Of a stretch of DNA of 64,000 bases, positions 31,406-39,959 are shown in pieces; position 1 is the stretch's first letter; every line of letters starts with the position of its first letter. Where the stretch lies: positions 1 through 64,000 of the forward strand of contig NZ_MWUE01000025.1 in NCBI RefSeq assembly GCF_002077695.1, given 5' to 3'. The position numbers were made by a program, and so were the translations under genes. Source of the DNA: Pantoea latae (GTDB lineage Bacteria > Pseudomonadota > Gammaproteobacteria > Enterobacterales > Enterobacteriaceae). The notes below the pieces were generated by a model. It did not search any database. It had not been told where the DNA came from and was given only the letters and a program-made list of their open reading frames with translations.

Positions 31406-32866
31406 ATGACGACCCCCCTACACGACAGCGAACTGTTTCAGACCGGCTATCTGGTCAACGGCGAGTGGCGCCGCGCCGCCGCAACTTTTGATGTGCTGAA
31501 CCCGGCAACGGGCGAGGTGCTGGCCGCCGTGGCGAAAGCCGGCAAGGCGGAAACCGAGCAGGCGATCGCCGCCGCCGAACGCGCCTTTCCCGCCTGGCGC
31601 GCGCAGACCGCCAAAGCGCGCTCGGAAATCCTTTATCGCTGGTATCAGCTCATCATCGAACACAAAGCCTGGCTGGCACAGCTGATGACCGCCGAGCAGG
31701 GCAAACCCGTGAAGGAAGCGGAAGGCGAGGTGGAATATGCCGCCAGCTTTATTCAGTGGTTTGCGGAACAGGCGAAGCGGGCCAACGGCGAAATTATTCC
31801 GCCGGCCAAACCCGGTTCGCGCATTCTGGCGACGCGCGAGCCGATCGGCGTGGTGGCGGCCATCACGCCGTGGAACTTCCCGATGGCGATGCTGACGCGC
31901 AAGCTGGGCCCGGCGCTGGCGGCGGGCTGCACCGGTATTATCAAACCGGCGAACAACACGCCGCTCAGCGCCTTTGCGCTGCTGGCGCTGGCGAAAAAAG
32001 CGGGCGTGCCGGATGGCGTGCTTAACGCAGTGGCGGGCGATACGCACGCCATCAGCGATGCGATTATGGCCAGCAAGGCAGTGCGTAAAATTTCCTTTAC
32101 CGGATCGACGCAGGTGGGCAAAACCCTGGTGCGCAACGCCGCCGACACCCTGAAAAAGGTGTCGATGGAGCTGGGCGGCAACGCGCCCTATATCGTGTTT
32201 GAGGATGCGGATATCGATGCGGCGGTGAAAGGCGCTATCGCCAATAAGTTCCGCAACGCCGGCCAGGTCTGCGTCAGCGTCAACCGTTTCTATATCCACG
32301 ACGCCGTCTACGATCGCTTCGTCAGTCAGCTGGCTGAAGAGGTGAAAAAGCTCAAGGTCGGCAACGGCGTCGACGAGGGCGTGGTGGTCGGGCCGCTGAT
32401 TGAGGCCGCTGCGGTGGATAAAGTCGAAGAGCATGTGAAAGACGCGCAGGCCAAAGGCGGACGCATCGTCACGGGCGGCGAGCGACATGCGCTGGGTGGC
32501 AACTTCTGGCAGCCGACGGTGATCGCCGAGGCGCATGAAGAGATGAAGCTGGCGCAGGAAGAGACCTTTGGCCCGGTCGCCGCCTGTTTTCGCTTCAGCG
32601 AGGAGGCTGACGTCATTCGCCGCGCCAACCAGACGGAATTCGGGCTGGCGGCCTATTTCTACACGCAAAACCTGCAGCGCGTGTTTCGCGTCTCCGCCGC
32701 GCTGGAAAGCGGCATGATCGGCATCAACGAGTGCGCGGTATCGACCGAGCTGGCGCCGTTTGGCGGCGTGAAAGAGTCAGGGCTGGGTCGCGAGGGCTCT
32801 GTGCTCGGTCTGGAGGAGTATCTGGAAGTCAAAGCGCTGCATATCGGCGGCCTGAGCGAGAATTAA
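31406..32866 (+). CDS. NAD(P)-dependent aldehyde dehydrogenase, succinate-semialdehyde dehydrogenase type
   Basis: An oxidoreductase of 486 residues, similar along its length to E. coli GabD, which oxidises succinate semialdehyde to succinate. Aldehyde dehydrogenase hallmarks: TPWNFPMAM, the Rossmann FTGSTQVGK, the general base in ELGGNAPYIV, the catalytic cysteine in FRNAGQVCVS and QEETFGP. It has its own AGGAG ribosome site. It lies between aaeB and yhcO, where E. coli has no such gene and no GABA transaminase gene is adjacent. The substrate is therefore uncertain; it could equally act on glutarate semialdehyde or an aromatic-derived aldehyde. Confidence 0.9.
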   Translation: MTTPLHDSELFQTGYLVNGEWRRAAATFDVLNPATGEVLAAVAKAGKAETEQAIAAAERAFPAWRAQTAKARSEILYRWYQLIIEHKAWLAQLMTAEQGKPVKEAEGEVEYAASFIQWFAEQAKRANGEIIPPAKPGSRILATREPIGVVAAITPWNFPMAMLTRKLGPALAAGCTGIIKPANNTPLSAFALLALAKKAGVPDGVLNAVAGDTHAISDAIMASKAVRKISFTGSTQVGKTLVRNAADTLKKVSMELGGNAPYIVFEDADIDAAVKGAIANKFRNAGQVCVSVNRFYIHDAVYDRFVSQLAEEVKKLKVGNGVDEGVVVGPLIEAAAVDKVEEHVKDAQAKGGRIVTGGERHALGGNFWQPTVIAEAHEEMKLAQEETFGPVAACFRFSEEADVIRRANQTEFGLAAYFYTQNLQRVFRVSAALESGMIGINECAVSTELAPFGGVKESGLGREGSVLGLEEYLEVKALHIGGLSEN

Positions 32867-32916
32867 CACGCGGACGGCACTCTGCTGTCCTGTGAAGAAG
32901 AACAGGAGCCCTGAGG

Positions 32917-33186
32917 ATGAAAAGCGAGCGTTTCGACTTCAATGAGATCGTTGACCAGGCCCATTTTTTTCGCCAGTTCAGCGAACGTTTCGATCTGGCA
33001 CCGGGCCGGATTTGCGATCTGGATGCGTTATGGGAGGCGATCCTGGGCGAGGAGCTGCCGATGCCGCTGGAGGTTGAATTTATCAATCTGGGTAAGGGTC
33101 AGAAGCGGCGCTACGGCGCGCTGATCCTGCTGTTTGATGAAGCGGAAGAGGAGCTGGAGGGCCAGCTCCGCTTTAATATCAGGTAA
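32917..33186 (+). CDS. yhcO: Barstar-family protein YhcO
   Basis: An 89-residue acidic protein of the barstar (ribonuclease inhibitor) family. It resembles E. coli YhcO, with the conserved ICDLDALWEAIL and ALILLFDEAEEELEG. A strong AGGAG-like site precedes the ATG. Barstar inhibits barnase, but no barnase-like gene is adjacent, so the target is unknown. Confidence 0.92.
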   Translation: MKSERFDFNEIVDQAHFFRQFSERFDLAPGRICDLDALWEAILGEELPMPLEVEFINLGKGQKRRYGALILLFDEAEEELEGQLRFNIR

Positions 33187-33193
33187 CCCCCGC

Positions 33194-33218
33194 AAAAAGG
33201 GCCCCGACAAGCGGGGCC
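33194..33218 (-). terminator. Terminator after the first yhcN paralogue
   Basis: On the minus strand a 7-bp stem GGCCCCG/CGGGGCC (33200-33206 with 33212-33218) is followed by TTTTT. It ends transcription coming from the yhcN genes and also lies just after the yhcO stop on the other strand. Confidence 0.75.
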
Positions 33219-33246
33219 AAGGGGTTCGTCAGTAGTTGACGAGGAA

Positions 33247-33510
33247 TTACTTGTAGAGTTCAGCCGTGAAGTGATAGTTGTCGCCGGTGCGCGCTTCGAT
33301 CACTTTATAGGCGCTGGCGCCTTGCTCATCCGCTTTTTGAGAAAGCTGCGCGCGATAGTCCATCGGCGCGCCCGCCGTACCACTAATGGTGACTGTACCT
33401 GCAGGTTGCATGTTTTGCGCCTGATCGCCGGTAACCAGCTGCGCTGCCTGAGCGCCAAATGCGATTACGGAAAGCAGGCTAACGGTTGCGATGGTTGCTT
33501 TGATTTTCAT
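33247..33510 (-). CDS. yhcN: YhcN-family periplasmic stress protein, copy 1 (DUF1471)
   Basis: An exported protein of 87 residues. The ATG at 33510 follows GGAGA; a longer frame adds nine implausible residues. A signal peptide ending AFGAQA at 22 precedes a DUF1471 domain that ends HFTAELYK. E. coli YhcN helps cells cope with acid and peroxide stress. Three paralogues lie in tandem here where E. coli has one, and all end in TAELYK. Their strictly assigned orthologue is uncertain. Confidence 0.9.
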   Translation of the reverse strand: MKIKATIATVSLLSVIAFGAQAAQLVTGDQAQNMQPAGTVTISGTAGAPMDYRAQLSQKADEQGASAYKVIEARTGDNYHFTAELYK

Positions 33511-33607
33511 TGTTCGTCTCCTCATTACAATCAACAACCTGCGGTTAGCGATAATCGATGCGGGTCGTCGATATTTTCAGGCGTCGCACGGGCGCCCAAT
33601 CGGTTAA

Positions 33608-33874
33608 TTATTTATACAGCTCAGCCGTGACGTGGAAGGTATCGTCCTGGTTGTTCTCAATGATGCGATAGTGGCTAGCGCCCTGCGCGTCGGCTTTTTG
33701 AGAAAGCGCCTGACGAATATTGGTCTGGTCGCCGTCATGACCGCTGATGCTGATGGTCTGGTTCAGCGGCTGCAGAGTTTCAGCCTGCTGATTTGATACC
33801 AGGCTGGCTGCGCTGGCGCCAAAGGACAGGGCGGAAGTCAGCGCGGCGATAGCGATAAGTGATTTGGTTTTCAT
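33608..33874 (-). CDS. YhcN-family periplasmic stress protein, copy 2 (DUF1471)
   Basis: An 88-residue paralogue of its two neighbours. A signal peptide ends SFGASA at about 22, and ISISGHDGDQTN and GASHYRIIENN lead to the shared C-terminus HVTAELYK. It starts with ATG after a GGAGA-type site. It is more divergent than copies 1 and 3 in the middle of the domain. The function is inferred from the family only. Confidence 0.88.
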   Translation of the reverse strand: MKTKSLIAIAALTSALSFGASAASLVSNQQAETLQPLNQTISISGHDGDQTNIRQALSQKADAQGASHYRIIENNQDDTFHVTAELYK

Positions 33875-33964
33875 GGTCTACTCTCCTGAATTCATAAGTC
33901 GGGCAACCCGATGCGCAAGTAGCGCTTCAAAAAGGTCGCCGGGACGATATCGGTTGGTGCGAAC

Positions 33965-34228
33965 TTATTTATAAAGCTCGGCAGTGGCGTGGTAGTTACC
34001 GTTGTTGTAGGCCTCGATCACTCGATAGGCGCTGGCGCCTTGCTGCTCTGCTTTTGCGTTCAGTTCTTCTTTAATTTGCATCGGAGAACCCGCCACGCCG
34101 CTTACGCTTACTGAGCCGATAGACTGCAGATTTTGCGCCTGCTGAGCATTAATGGATTCTGCTGCAAAAGCACCGAATGACAGGGCAGATAGAATGCTCA
34201 GGGTTGCGATAGTAGTTTTAACTTTCAT
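33965..34228 (-). CDS. YhcN-family periplasmic stress protein, copy 3 (DUF1471)
   Basis: An 87-residue paralogue, with the ATG at 34228 preceded by GAGGAAATAA. The signal peptide ends SFGAFA at 22. The mature part has VSVSGVAGSPMQIKEELN and GASAYRVIEA and ends HATAELYK. It is the first of the three genes, downstream of an AT-rich promoter region shared with nothing on the other strand. Confidence 0.88.
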   Translation of the reverse strand: MKVKTTIATLSILSALSFGAFAAESINAQQAQNLQSIGSVSVSGVAGSPMQIKEELNAKAEQQGASAYRVIEAYNNGNYHATAELYK

Positions 34229-34700
34229 GTTTATTTCCTCGTCGTCTGTTTTTGTCTTTTTGTTTGGTGTGATTTGCATCACGAAAAGAAGTATAGAACT
34301 AATAACGTGTGAAATTAATACCTGCCTAATAATGTTTTGTTGTTATTCTTTATCCTTATGCTTCATTTTTATTCTTTATAGTTATAAAAATTGGATAAAA
34401 AACGGCCTTTCCCGTTTAAACGCTTGCAAAAACAAGGGGATATTTTACTTTATCTTTTTGTGCGAAACATCATGGTGAATGTGGCTGGTTATTGATTTAG
34501 ATCTGGGTATTGCCACTAATTGCGTAGTGTAAAGCAGCGTAAAATAGCGCAAAAGGTTAAGCGGGCCAAAAGGTATGACCAAAACAGCGCAGGCGCTAAG
34601 CGGTAAAGCGCATAAGCTAACGGGTTGAAAAAGCTGGGGAGAGAAAGAATGGGCCGGGCAGAAACGCGACCGGCAAAGACGTTGCCGGCCGACGAGTGGT
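34229..34700. other. AT-rich intergenic region between yhcN copy 3 and argR
   Basis: The stretch of 472 bases contains no convincing gene. About 34235-34480 is much richer in A and T than the surroundings, and probably holds the promoter of the yhcN cluster, with H-NS binding possible. A small hairpin just beyond argR (34670-34676 with 34682-34688) could help end argR transcription, but its T-run is poor. Confidence 0.6.
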
Positions 34701-35171
34701 TTACAGCTCTTGTTCGAACAGCATCAGGATAGCGTCATGCAGTTGTCGCACGGTAAAGGCGCGGGCAGGGGTAATAAAAATAGTATCGTCGCCGGCGATA
34801 GTGCCGAGGATGCCTTCCGCTTTACCCAGCGAGTCGAGCAGGCGGGCGATCAGCTGCGCGGCGCCGGGGCTGGTATGGATCACCACCAGCGCGTCGTTGT
34901 AGTCGATATCCAGCACCAGGTTTTTCAGCGGACTGGTGGTGGTCGGCACGCCCAGTTCCGCAGGCAGACAGTAGACCATCTCCATTTTGGCGTTGCGCGT
35001 GCGGACGGCACCGAACTTGGTCAGCATACGAGAAACCTTTGACTGGTTGATATTCTCGAAGCCTTCATCCTGCAGCGCCTGCACAATCTCGCCCTGAGAA
35101 CTAAATTTCTCTTGTTTTAATAAGGCTTTAAACGCTTTGATCAATTCGTCTTGTTTAGATGGGTTTCGCAT
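34701..35171 (-). CDS. argR: Arginine repressor
   Basis: A hexameric repressor of arginine biosynthesis, and an accessory factor for ColE1 dimer resolution in E. coli. The 156 residues equal the E. coli protein. It has an N-terminal winged helix (about 1-70, [14 protein letters not shown]) and a C-terminal arginine-binding oligomerisation domain with [15 protein letters not shown] and [10 protein letters not shown]. It diverges from mdh. ARG-box-like sites just upstream suggest autoregulation. Confidence 0.97.
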   Translation of the reverse strand: MRNPSKQDELIKAFKALLKQEKFSSQGEIVQALQDEGFENINQSKVSRMLTKFGAVRTRNAKMEMVYCLPAELGVPTTTSPLKNLVLDIDYNDALVVIHTSPGAAQLIARLLDSLGKAEGILGTIAGDDTIFITPARAFTVRQLHDAILMLFEQEL

Positions 35172-35593
35172 AAGCTACCAGTAGAGAAAAAATGCCGAAC
35201 GCCCGCCGACGGCAGATACATTATTATGCATATGAATGAATTTTTATGCAATTCGCTGGTAAAACAGGCAGGCGCCGCGCGGTGCGGGCGCCAATGATAA
35301 CAAAGTTTTCTGCACAGACCAAAAACGGCGCGCGGCTGGCTACGCGAAGGTTGCAGAATTGTTATACAATTGAGGTGTCACAATGGATAGCTATCGCGGC
35401 CGTGCTCTATCTGCCATTGGCATCGTTGTCGGTCATTCAGGCGCGTTGTGCTGACAAAGTAGCAACCCATAAGATTAAGTGCTGCTGCACGCATAATAGA
35501 CAGTGGGTTTGTCATCGTCTGAGAAGTTGATTCAGGTCTGGACACAGATGGAAATTCGGCTCTACTCTGCCCCACCTTAATAAGGAGTACAGA
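35172..35593. promoter_or_regulatory. Divergent argR/mdh control region
   Basis: The 422 bases hold the ARG boxes and the mdh promoter. The sequence GTTATACAATTGAGG near 35360 gives a possible -10 (TATACA), but a matching -35 is unclear. AAGGAG precedes the mdh start. An open frame at 35246-35530 has no family match and is not called. Confidence 0.55.
35215..35252 (-). promoter_or_regulatory. Tandem ARG boxes before argR
   Basis: An 18-bp element at 35235-35252 matches the ARG-box consensus WNTGAATWWWWATTCANW at 17 of 18 positions. A second, weaker element (35215-35232) lies 2 bp away, so the pair could bind one ArgR hexamer. The location about 45-80 bases upstream of the argR start fits autorepression. 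Confidence 0.72.
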
Positions 35594-36532
35594 ATGAAAG
35601 TTGCCGTTCTTGGCGCCGCTGGCGGAATTGGTCAGGCGCTCGCCCTTCTGTTAAAAACCCAGCTTCCTGCGGGTTCCGAACTCTCACTCTATGATATCGC
35701 GCCGGTGACGCCTGGCGTGGCGGTCGATCTCAGCCATATTCCCACGGCGGTCAAGATCCAGGGCTTTAGCGGCGAAGACGCGACGCCTGCGCTGCAGGGC
35801 GCGGAAGTGATCCTGATCTCGGCGGGCGTGGCGCGCAAACCGGGAATGGATCGCGCCGATCTGTTTAACGTCAACGCCGGGATTGTGCGCAATCTTATTG
35901 AGCAGGTGGCGCAAACCGCGCCCAAAGCGCTTATCGGCGTCATCACCAATCCGGTCAACACCACCGTGGCGATTGCCGCCGAGGTGCTGAAAAAGCATGG
36001 CGTCTATGACAAGAATCGTCTGTTCGGCGTCACCACGCTGGATATCATTCGTGCCAATACCTTTGTCGCCGAACTGAAAGGCAAGCAGCCGAATGAGGTC
36101 GAAGTGCCGGTCATCGGCGGCCACTCCGGCGTCACCATTCTGCCTCTGCTGTCGCAGGTGAAAGGGGTGAGCTTTAGCGACGAAGAGGTCGCCAGCCTGA
36201 CAAAACGCATTCAGAACGCGGGCACCGAAGTAGTGGAAGCCAAAGCGGGCGGCGGCTCGGCAACCTTATCGATGGGTCAGGCGGCGGCGCGTTTCGGCCT
36301 GTCGCTGGTGCGCGCCCTGAAGGGCGAGGCGAACGTCGTAGAGTGCGCCTATGTGGAAGGCGACGGCGAATATGCGCGCTTCTTCTCGCAGCCGCTGCTG
36401 CTGGGTAAAGGTGGCGTTGTGGAGCGTCGTCCTGTCGGCACGCTCAGCGCTTTTGAGCAGCAGGCGCTAAACGCTATGCTGGAAACGCTGAAAAAAGATA
36501 TCGCCCAGGGCGAGGAATTTGTGAAGCAGTAA
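35594..36532 (+). CDS. mdh: Malate dehydrogenase
   Basis: A TCA-cycle enzyme that oxidises malate to oxaloacetate with NAD+. The 312 residues equal the E. coli enzyme. The NAD-binding [13 protein letters not shown] starts at residue 7; the substrate loop has [11 protein letters not shown] and the active histidine lies in [11 protein letters not shown]. It is divergent from argR and has a strong AAGGAG site. In E. coli mdh is followed by degS/degQ; here mscM follows. Confidence 0.98.
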   Translation: MKVAVLGAAGGIGQALALLLKTQLPAGSELSLYDIAPVTPGVAVDLSHIPTAVKIQGFSGEDATPALQGAEVILISAGVARKPGMDRADLFNVNAGIVRNLIEQVAQTAPKALIGVITNPVNTTVAIAAEVLKKHGVYDKNRLFGVTTLDIIRANTFVAELKGKQPNEVEVPVIGGHSGVTILPLLSQVKGVSFSDEEVASLTKRIQNAGTEVVEAKAGGGSATLSMGQAAARFGLSLVRALKGEANVVECAYVEGDGEYARFFSQPLLLGKGGVVERRPVGTLSAFEQQALNAMLETLKKDIAQGEEFVKQ

Positions 36533-36563
36533 GCGCGCGAGTGCAGCCTGTTCCCTATATTAA

Positions 36564-36587
36564 CGAGGCCCGTCTTGACGGGCCTCG
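36564..36587. terminator. Bidirectional terminator between mdh and mscM
   Basis: A perfect 10-bp stem CGAGGCCCGT/ACGGGCCTCG (36564-36573 with 36578-36587) with a 4-base loop lies between two convergent genes. T-runs are weak (CTTCG on the plus strand, TTAAT on the minus). It coincides with the synteny break. Confidence 0.7.
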
Positions 36588-36609
36588 CTTCGTATCACGG
36601 CTGCCTGGT

Positions 36610-39600
36610 CTAAAGGCCGCCAGACTTAAAAGTGCGCGTTGGCGGCGTGCCGTTGCTGGCAGGCGTCTTTTTGCCCAGCGTCTCCATGCGCACCTGGAAC
36701 GGCGGGAAGGGCATTTCAATGCCGTGCTCGGCGAAGCCTTTCAGGATCAGCTGGTGCAGCTCGTGACGCAGCGGCATGCGATGCCCCATCTCTGCCGCGT
36801 GAATACGCAGCTCAAACAGCTGAATTCCCTGCTGCAGATCGACGAGGAAGACATCCGGCGCCGGCACCTCCAGCACGTAGCTGCAGCGGTCGCACGCCTG
36901 CTTCAGCACCGTGGTCACCTGTTCGCTGTCTACATGGGCGGGCGCAGGAATGGTCAGCACCACGCGCGTCACCGAATCGGAGAGCGACCAGTTAACGAAC
37001 TGCTCGGTGATAAAGGCCTTGTTGGGCACGATAATCTCTTTGCGATCCCAGTCGATAATGGTGGTGGCACGCGTGTTGATGCGGGTGATGCTGCCGGTAA
37101 GATCGCGAATGGTCACGGTATCGCCGATGCGGATCGGTTTTTCAAACAGGATAATCAGGCCGGAGATAAAGTTAGCGAAAATCTCCTGCAGGCCGAAACC
37201 GAGTCCCACACCGAGCGCGGCGACCAGCCACTGCAGTTTTGACCACTCGATGCCGATCATCGAGAAGCCGATCAAACCGCCGATCAGCATCAGCACATAC
37301 TTGGTCAGGGTGGTGATGGCGTAGCCGGTGCCGGGCGTCAGATTAAGATGCTGCAGCAGCGCCAGCTCCAGCAGAGCGGGCATATTGCGCACCAGCTGCG
37401 TGGTGATAATCAGCACCAGAATCGCAATCAACACCGAGCCCAGCGTAATCGGCTGGATGCTTTCGACGCCCTGCACCGTGGTGCTGACGTCCCACAGGCG
37501 AATGTTTTCCAGAAAGCCGAACGCGGAGTGGATCTCTGACCAGAGCACAATCACTGACACCAGCGCGATCAGCGTCAGAATAGAGCGCACCAGCCGCAGA
37601 GACTGGGCGCTGATGGCGTCGAGATCGATAATCGGCTCATCGACATCCACCACATCGCCGTTTTGCGCCGCGGCGTCTTTCTCCTCTTCATGACGCGCGC
37701 GGTTCGCCAGCATATCGGCGCGGCGCTGACGCGCGCGGTCGAAGGCGATGCGACGGCGCTGGATCAGCATCCAGCGGCGGATAATGTGGTAAATCACCAG
37801 CAGCAGGAACCAGATGGCGACGGAAGTTTCCAGACGCGCCAGCAGCGCCTGCGCGGTGGCCAGATAGCCGATCATCGAGGCGAGGGCGGCCGCCAGCGGA
37901 ATAGCGATCATCAGGTTCCACAGCACGCGGTTCACCAGATTGTCGCCGTTGCCCTCTTTATCCAGATAGAGCGGAATGCCGGCACGCTTCAGGCTCACCG
38001 TGACGATCGACAGCGCGCCGCAGATCAGGATAAAGCAGAGCCGGCCGAGCGAAGCGGAAAACTGGCGATCTTCCATATTGGCGAAGGCGATCAGCAGCAT
38101 AATCAGCGGCACAATCAAGCCGATGGTCAGCGAGTAATAGCGGGTTGCGCGCGCGACGCGGGTTTGCGGCCAGCGAAAATGGACCACGAACAGGCCATTA
38201 GGGCGCGCGAAGGCGGCGCTGATCATAAAGGCCCACAGCAGCGGCAGCGTCGCCGTGATGCCGTCGCCGAACGCTACCGCGACAGGGTAGGGCCAGGCGT
38301 GCTGCAGGCCGTAGCCGAGCGCGGCCCACAGCACCGGCAGCGGCAGCGCCACCAGAATCGACCAGAAAACGGTGCGCAGCGTCAGGCGGAAGCGATCCTG
38401 AGTCACTTTGCCGACCTTGCTCGCCGAACGCGCGAGGAAGGCGTTAAAGTGGCGACGCGTTCTGATGCTGAAGCCGACCAGCAGCACCGCGCCGATCAGC
38501 GGCAAAACGGTTTCGCGGCTGGTGACCATCATCGCCAGCGCTTTGCCCAGCTGGCCCAGGGTGTCGAGCGACAGCAGGCGCGTCAGATCGCGCGCCACTT
38601 CAACCGGATAGTTCAGGCCGATGGGGCTGATATCCGCGGTCCAGAACAGGTAGCGGTGGGTCGCGTCCTTGACGTCGGTCAGCGCATCCTGCAGCTGGGT
38701 ATTGGCGACCTTGAGCTTGGTGATCTCCAGAATCAGCGTGTCGCAGCCGGAAATCAGCGAGTTGAGCAGCTCGCGCTGGGTTTTCAGCTGCGCATCCAGA
38801 ATACGGCGCTGCTCGGCGGTAAAGGGCTGCCCGTCGGCCTGATGCGCCTTGCGCAGCGACTCCTGCTGCTGCAATAAATCTTCGTAGCGCAGGCGCTGCA
38901 CGCGCAGCTGCGCCATCTCGTTGTCGATCTGCTGCGATTTAGGCATATCGGGCAGCCGCGCCACCTGCGCGCGCAGCGCTTCGCCCAGCAGATTCGACGC
39001 GCCGAGCCACTGCGACTGTTCGCGCAGCGTGCCCAGCGCCTGACGCACCTGGATAATCTGATTGGTCGCCAGCCGCTGCTGAGACGCCACCAGATCCATA
39101 CGCTGCGCCTGCTGGTTCAGCGCGCCGGAAAGGTCGCGGTTGACGCGAAACTGATCGCTGATGGCGGGCGGCAGATCGCCACTGTTTTCCGCCAGCTGTT
39201 CGGTGCGCGCCAGCGCCAGCTCCGCCTCGCGCTGACGCTGTTCGTTAAGCTGGTTGCGCAGCGCCTGCAGATAGTTGTCGAGCTGCGCCGCTTTGCGCTG
39301 ATGGAGGTCGGCGCGCATGCGCGCCAGCTCCTGGCGGTTATTGGCGGAGAGCTGCGCCAGCTCCAGCTCGTCCACGCGCGCTTTGTTCAGCGCGTTTTCC
39401 GCCTGGGCCGCCCACAGCTGCGTCTGCGCCTGCGGCGAGGCGGCGGATCCGCCCTGCAGCCGGCGGTCGCTTTCGTTCATCGCCCGCCGCGCGTCGGTCT
39501 GCTGCTGCGGCAGCTGCGACAGCGAATCGCTGATCTCGCGGGCGCGATCCTGCTCCTGCTGCGCCTGACGTCCCTCTTCCAGCAGCTGGCTGCTGACCTG

Positions 39601-39939
39601 CAGGATCTCCTGATCGAGCTGGGCGCTGCTCAGCGTGCTGCGCACGCTTTTGCTGCTGTCGTCCAGCGAGGCGATTTGCTGGCGCAGCTCGCGCGCCAGA
39701 CGGGGGAAGTCGTCGATAACCTGCTGGTACTGCTTTGCGCGCTCCAGCGACGCATCGCGTTCGGAAAGGGTATTGAGGGCAGCCTCAAGGGACTGCACCT
39801 GCTCCGCCTGCGCGGGAGAGCTTTTTGCCGCTTTCGCCTCGTCCAGCGCCTGTTTAAGTTGGCTGACGTCCGGCACGGTGGCCGCCAGCGCGGAGGTGCT
39901 GAGCCAGAGGCTCAGCAGCAGGATGAGAAACGATCGCAC
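36610..39939 (-). CDS. mscM: Miniconductance mechanosensitive channel MscM
   Basis: A channel that opens when membrane tension rises and protects against osmotic downshock. The 1109 residues (E. coli about 1107) start with a signal peptide (LLLSLWLSTSALAA). A long periplasmic coiled-coil domain (about 25-480) is followed by multiple membrane helices. The MscS-type pore and beta domain lie at the C-terminus, with LGVGLGFGLQEIFANFISG as the pore-lining segment. It is in an operon with psd, 20 bases apart. Confidence 0.96.
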   Translation of the reverse strand: MRSFLILLLSLWLSTSALAATVPDVSQLKQALDEAKAAKSSPAQAEQVQSLEAALNTLSERDASLERAKQYQQVIDDFPRLARELRQQIASLDDSSKSVRSTLSSAQLDQEILQVSSQLLEEGRQAQQEQDRAREISDSLSQLPQQQTDARRAMNESDRRLQGGSAASPQAQTQLWAAQAENALNKARVDELELAQLSANNRQELARMRADLHQRKAAQLDNYLQALRNQLNEQRQREAELALARTEQLAENSGDLPPAISDQFRVNRDLSGALNQQAQRMDLVASQQRLATNQIIQVRQALGTLREQSQWLGASNLLGEALRAQVARLPDMPKSQQIDNEMAQLRVQRLRYEDLLQQQESLRKAHQADGQPFTAEQRRILDAQLKTQRELLNSLISGCDTLILEITKLKVANTQLQDALTDVKDATHRYLFWTADISPIGLNYPVEVARDLTRLLSLDTLGQLGKALAMMVTSRETVLPLIGAVLLVGFSIRTRRHFNAFLARSASKVGKVTQDRFRLTLRTVFWSILVALPLPVLWAALGYGLQHAWPYPVAVAFGDGITATLPLLWAFMISAAFARPNGLFVVHFRWPQTRVARATRYYSLTIGLIVPLIMLLIAFANMEDRQFSASLGRLCFILICGALSIVTVSLKRAGIPLYLDKEGNGDNLVNRVLWNLMIAIPLAAALASMIGYLATAQALLARLETSVAIWFLLLVIYHIIRRWMLIQRRRIAFDRARQRRADMLANRARHEEEKDAAAQNGDVVDVDEPIIDLDAISAQSLRLVRSILTLIALVSVIVLWSEIHSAFGFLENIRLWDVSTTVQGVESIQPITLGSVLIAILVLIITTQLVRNMPALLELALLQHLNLTPGTGYAITTLTKYVLMLIGGLIGFSMIGIEWSKLQWLVAALGVGLGFGLQEIFANFISGLIILFEKPIRIGDTVTIRDLTGSITRINTRATTIIDWDRKEIIVPNKAFITEQFVNWSLSDSVTRVVLTIPAPAHVDSEQVTTVLKQACDRCSYVLEVPAPDVFLVDLQQGIQLFELRIHAAEMGHRMPLRHELHQLILKGFAEHGIEMPFPPFQVRMETLGKKTPASNGTPPTRTFKSGGL

Positions 39940-39959
39940 AGCAAAAACACTCTCAGCGG

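Noticed and set aside
32917-33186. yhcO as the antitoxin of a barnase-type toxin-antitoxin pair
   Set aside because: No ribonuclease-like gene lies next to it and the gene is conserved alone at this place in enterobacteria.
34152-34478. 108-codon plus-strand frame across the AT-rich patch
   Set aside because: It overlaps the yhcN signal-peptide region antisense and is hydrophobic only because the DNA is AT-rich.
35246-35530. 94-codon frame before mdh
   Set aside because: It lies in the argR/mdh control region, has no ribosome site and an odd Cys/Arg-rich composition.
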